64,000 nucleotides of DNA from an uncultured Verrucomicrobiota bacterium (GTDB taxonomy: Bacteria; Verrucomicrobiota; Verrucomicrobiia; Opitutales; Opitutaceae), in NCBI GenBank assembly GCA_903898675.1, contig CAIUGM010000033.1:1-64000 (forward strand). The letters are read 5' to 3'. The notes beneath the pieces were generated by a model that did no database searches, was not told the origin of the DNA, and was given only the letters and a program-made list of their open reading frames with translations. Both the position numbers and the translations under genes were made by a program. Of the stretch, positions 61,900 to 64,000 are shown piece by piece; position 1 is the first letter of the stretch; each line of letters begins with the position of its first letter.

Positions 61900-62829
61900 T
61901 CAATAAATCTGCGGGATCTGGATCTCCTCCGGGATCGGGGCGCGCATGTAGTCGGGCCGGTGCACGCGTTGCGGCAGCACGATCAACTCGCGCTCCACCT
62001 CCTTGTACGGCACCTGGCCCAGCAGGTGATGGATGCAGTTGAGCCTGGTCTTCTTCTTGTCCACCGCCGGCACCACCCACCACGGCGCCTCGGGAATGTG
62101 CGTGCGCTGCAGCATGACCTCCTTCGCCTTGGTGTAGTCCTCCCAGCGCTTGCGTGACTCCAGGTCCATCGGGCTGAGTTTCCACTGTTTCAACGGATCG
62201 TTGATCCGGCAGCGGAACCGGAACTCCTGCTCCTCGTCGGAAATCGAGAACCAGTACTTGATCACCTGGATGCCCGAGCGCACGAGCATCTTCTCGAACT
62301 CGGGCACGGTGCGGAAAAACTCCTCGTATTGCTCGTCGGAGCAGAAGCCCATGACGCGCTCGACACCGGCCCGGTTGTACCAGCTGCGGTCGAAGAGCAC
62401 GATCTCGCCCGCCGCCGGCAGGTGCGCGATGTAACGCTGGAAATACCACTGCGTCTTCTCGCGGTCCGTCGGCGCCGGCAGCGCGGCCACGCGGCACACG
62501 CGCGGGTTGAGCCGCTGCGTGATCCGCTTGATCACGCCGCCCTTGCCCGCCGCGTCGCGCCCCTCGCAGACGATCACCATCCGGTGGCCGGTCTCGACCA
62601 CCCAGTCGTGCAGCTTCACCAGCTCGCCCTGCAGCCGGTAGAGCTCCTTGAAGTAATGCTGCCGCGCCGCCCGGTCGCTGTGGTCCTCGGTCGGCCGCGG
62701 CGCGGCACCGGGCTCGGGTATTTCCCAATCCTCCCGCTCCATTTCCAGCTCCTCGTCGAAGTCATCGACCAGGTCGCGCTGAATGCGCTTGAACAGAACA
62801 TCATCATTGGCGGGCGAGGGCGTGGACAT
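61900..62829 (-). CDS. ppk2: Polyphosphate kinase 2
   Basis: A 309-residue PPK2 enzyme using polyphosphate to phosphorylate nucleotides (or the reverse). The ATG at 62829 (MSTPSPANDD) is the sensible start. Walker A is EGRDAAGKGG (89-98) and the Walker B/lid region is LFDRSWYNRAGVERVMGF (from 145), followed by FEKMLVRSGIQVIKYWFSIS and KRWEDYTKAKEVMLQRT, all typical of one-domain PPK2. The N-terminal extension of about 55 acidic residues (DDFDEELEMEREDWEIPEP) is typical of the class that makes GTP/ATP from diphosphates (class I), but the class cannot be fixed by eye. Cytoplasmic. Confidence 0.93.
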   Translation of the reverse strand: MSTPSPANDDVLFKRIQRDLVDDFDEELEMEREDWEIPEPGAAPRPTEDHSDRAARQHYFKELYRLQGELVKLHDWVVETGHRMVIVCEGRDAAGKGGVIKRITQRLNPRVCRVAALPAPTDREKTQWYFQRYIAHLPAAGEIVLFDRSWYNRAGVERVMGFCSDEQYEEFFRTVPEFEKMLVRSGIQVIKYWFSISDEEQEFRFRCRINDPLKQWKLSPMDLESRKRWEDYTKAKEVMLQRTHIPEAPWWVVPAVDKKKTRLNCIHHLLGQVPYKEVERELIVLPQRVHRPDYMRAPIPEEIQIPQIY

Positions 62830-62974
62830 GGGTCGTGGGGGACCGGCGCGGCATTGCGCAGGGTTGCCCGTGATCAAACCACCGCAGTTTTGGTGCGGTC
62901 AAGAAACCGGACCGGGGCAGACCCCAGATTTAACCTGAACGACACAATTCCCCGCCGGCAGCCGGGCCCGCCGC

Positions 62975-63268
62975 TCAAATCCGTCCGGCCAGCCTCAGCG
63001 CACCCGCGACCAGCGCGGCCCACACAAAAAAGGCCGCGGCAAACTTGAGCTGAAAGGACGCCTTCGCCGACTTGTGCCGGAACAGGATGATGGCTAGAAA
63101 TCCACCGGGCCACCCGCCCAGCGCACTGGCCAGCCACAACGAAGACTCGGCTACGCGCGCACCACCGCGGCCGGCCTGCCACTTGTCGAACCCAAACATG
63201 ATGATCGCCCAGACCGTGGTCACGCCCAGCCACCCCAGCAGAATTTGATCGCCCGGGGTCAGGGTCAT
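62975..63268 (-). CDS. DUF1294 small membrane protein
   Basis: A 97-residue membrane protein of the DUF1294 family. The start is the ATG at 63268, overlapping the TrmO stop as ATGA, so the two are translationally coupled. The family core is visible: IIMFGFDKWQAGRGGARVAESSLWLASALGGWPGGFLAIILFRHKSAK in segments, i.e. a DKxxA motif after helix 1 and a GG-x-x-G...FRHKS/T-x-K motif. Four hydrophobic segments are predicted. Function unknown; in some proteins the domain is fused to a cold-shock domain, which is absent here. Confidence 0.9.
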   Translation of the reverse strand: MTLTPGDQILLGWLGVTTVWAIIMFGFDKWQAGRGGARVAESSLWLASALGGWPGGFLAIILFRHKSAKASFQLKFAAAFFVWAALVAGALRLAGRI

Positions 63269-64000
63269 GCGCGTTCCGGCCAGAGTTCTAGAAACGCGAG
63301 CTGCGCGTCCCGATCGGGCAGGCCGTTCCGCTTGGCCGGATCGTTCAGGAACCGTTGCGGGTAACCGGGCTCGATCACCTCCACGGTCACGGCGTTTTCC
63401 GCGACCGTGAACCCGGCGCGCCAGGCACCGCAGCCAATGAGAAATTCCCGGTCGTCGCGTCGCGTGATCCGCCGCGTGCGGTGCGGGCTGGGATCGCGGG
63501 CCAGCAACTCCACCAGCCGCGGCCGAAAGTCGATCTGCCAGCCGGCCTGCAGCCACTCCGCCTGTTTTTCCGCGAGGGGTGCAAACGCGACGGTGAACTC
63601 CGGCGGCACCGCGAGCGCCGCATCCACCTGGGCGATCCAACCGGCGCTCTCGCCAGGAAAGGCATCATACGCCGGAATGTACGGCTTGATGTCGAAGACC
63701 GGCGTGCCGTCCACCAGGTCACACGGACCCAAGATGAGCTTCCGTCCCTCCACCTTGATCAGCTGCACCGGCGTCAGCCCGAGTGGATTCGGCCGGTGGG
63801 GCGAGCGCGTGGCAAAGACGCCGCGCCGCCGCGCCGGTCCGCGCGGGGGCATCACCCGCGGCCGCCAGTCGGTGTTGCGGTGAAACCACCAGACCAGCCA
63901 GACGCGGGAAAAGCCAGTCAGGTCCTGCAAGGCCTGCTCGTAGTTGGCCCCGGGCAGGAGCTCGAGGACGTTGCGTTCCGCCTCGATTTCCGCCGGCTGG
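63265..64000 (-). CDS. trmO: tRNA (t6A37) N6-methyltransferase TrmO, 5' end beyond the window
   Basis: A partial gene: the frame runs through to the window edge, giving at least 244 residues. TrmO (TsaA/YaeB) methylates N6 of threonylcarbamoyladenosine at tRNA position 37 with S-adenosylmethionine. The visible part begins in the conserved QPAEIEAERNVLEL region and continues with DLTGFSRVWLVWWFHRN, VFATRSPHRPNPLGLTPVQL and DLVDGTPVFDIKPYIPAYD, all hallmark segments. The C-terminal domain ends with KRNGLPDRDAQLAFLELWPE. A TTG at 63930 could be mistaken for the start, but homology clearly extends above it. Missing are about the first 20-30 residues. Confidence 0.93.
   Translation of the reverse strand, partial: QPAEIEAERNVLELLPGANYEQALQDLTGFSRVWLVWWFHRNTDWRPRVMPPRGPARRRGVFATRSPHRPNPLGLTPVQLIKVEGRKLILGPCDLVDGTPVFDIKPYIPAYDAFPGESAGWIAQVDAALAVPPEFTVAFAPLAEKQAEWLQAGWQIDFRPRLVELLARDPSPHRTRRITRRDDREFLIGCGAWRAGFTVAENAVTVEVIEPGYPQRFLNDPAKRNGLPDRDAQLAFLELWPERA

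Noticed and set aside
62880-62950. GC-rich hairpin CCGCA/TGCGG and an ACCGGGGCAGACCCC segment between PPK2 and DUF1294, perhaps a repeat remnant.
   Set aside because: Only one copy is in the window and the hairpin has no U-tract; not enough to call a terminator or mobile element.

Overview
This 64 kb window is high-GC chromosomal DNA (roughly two thirds G+C by eye) that looks like a Verrucomicrobiota bacterium of the Opitutaceae (Opitutus/Lacunisphaera type). The evidence is two very large TonB-dependent receptors carrying the 'LSPFEV...GYxAxxTLAGTRxRTxLKDVAS' plug signature common in that family, no SusD partner, secreted FG-GAP/UnbV giants, Tat-exported Gfo/Idh/MocA and metallo-beta-lactamase-fold proteins, a PEP-CTERM autotransporter-repeat protein and lysine-rich small proteins. 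The assignment rests on family style, not on a marker gene. No rRNA, tRNA, CRISPR, prophage, transposase or origin was found.

Layout. 1-14.6 kb: a TonB receptor (minus), a translationally coupled pair (dimethylargininase-like hydrolase and APC amino-acid transporter), then mostly minus-strand metabolic genes (Gfo/Idh/MocA oxidoreductase, GNAT acetyltransferase, YVTN propeller-phosphoesterase, SGNH hydrolase, cytochrome P450) and a nitroreductase. 14.6-30.8 kb: an expanded block with three ~1209-residue secreted FG-GAP/ASPIC-UnbV proteins and two ~810-residue GT-C-like membrane proteins. Each membrane gene is divergent from one UnbV gene, and all three UnbV genes share a compact promoter almost abutting the start codon. 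This is the most interesting unexplained system here. 31.2-45.2 kb: a minus-strand polysaccharide locus with a Tat-exported MBL-fold protein, CE7-type esterase, GH1, GH27, GH130, GH2, a XylR-type AraC regulator and a second TonB receptor. It fits import and breakdown of (acetylated, galactosylated) manno-oligosaccharides. Direct repeats 21 bp apart upstream of GH1 look like an AraC/XylR-type operator.

45.4-49.8 kb: an ECF sigma factor, a zinc-finger anti-sigma with a HEAT-like tail, a periplasmic DUF4097/coiled-coil/DUF3016 fusion, a small secreted protein of unknown family and a stand-alone DUF3016 lipoprotein, closed by a strong terminator; probably an envelope-response module. 49.9-64 kb: malQ, a 19-codon lysine-rich gene with its own terminator, YebC, a propeller protein, an EamA transporter, an SGNH-DUF1080 fusion lipoprotein, a PEP-CTERM autotransporter-repeat protein, a VF530 protein, YqeY, a DTW-domain protein, a histone-H1-like protein, PPK2, a DUF1294 protein and trmO cut by the window edge.

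Three REP-like inverted repeats of related design lie in intergenic DNA (20800, 51722, 59406). Several genes have candidate promoters whose -10 box lies only 8-13 nt before the ATG, suggesting leaderless or very short-leader transcripts.
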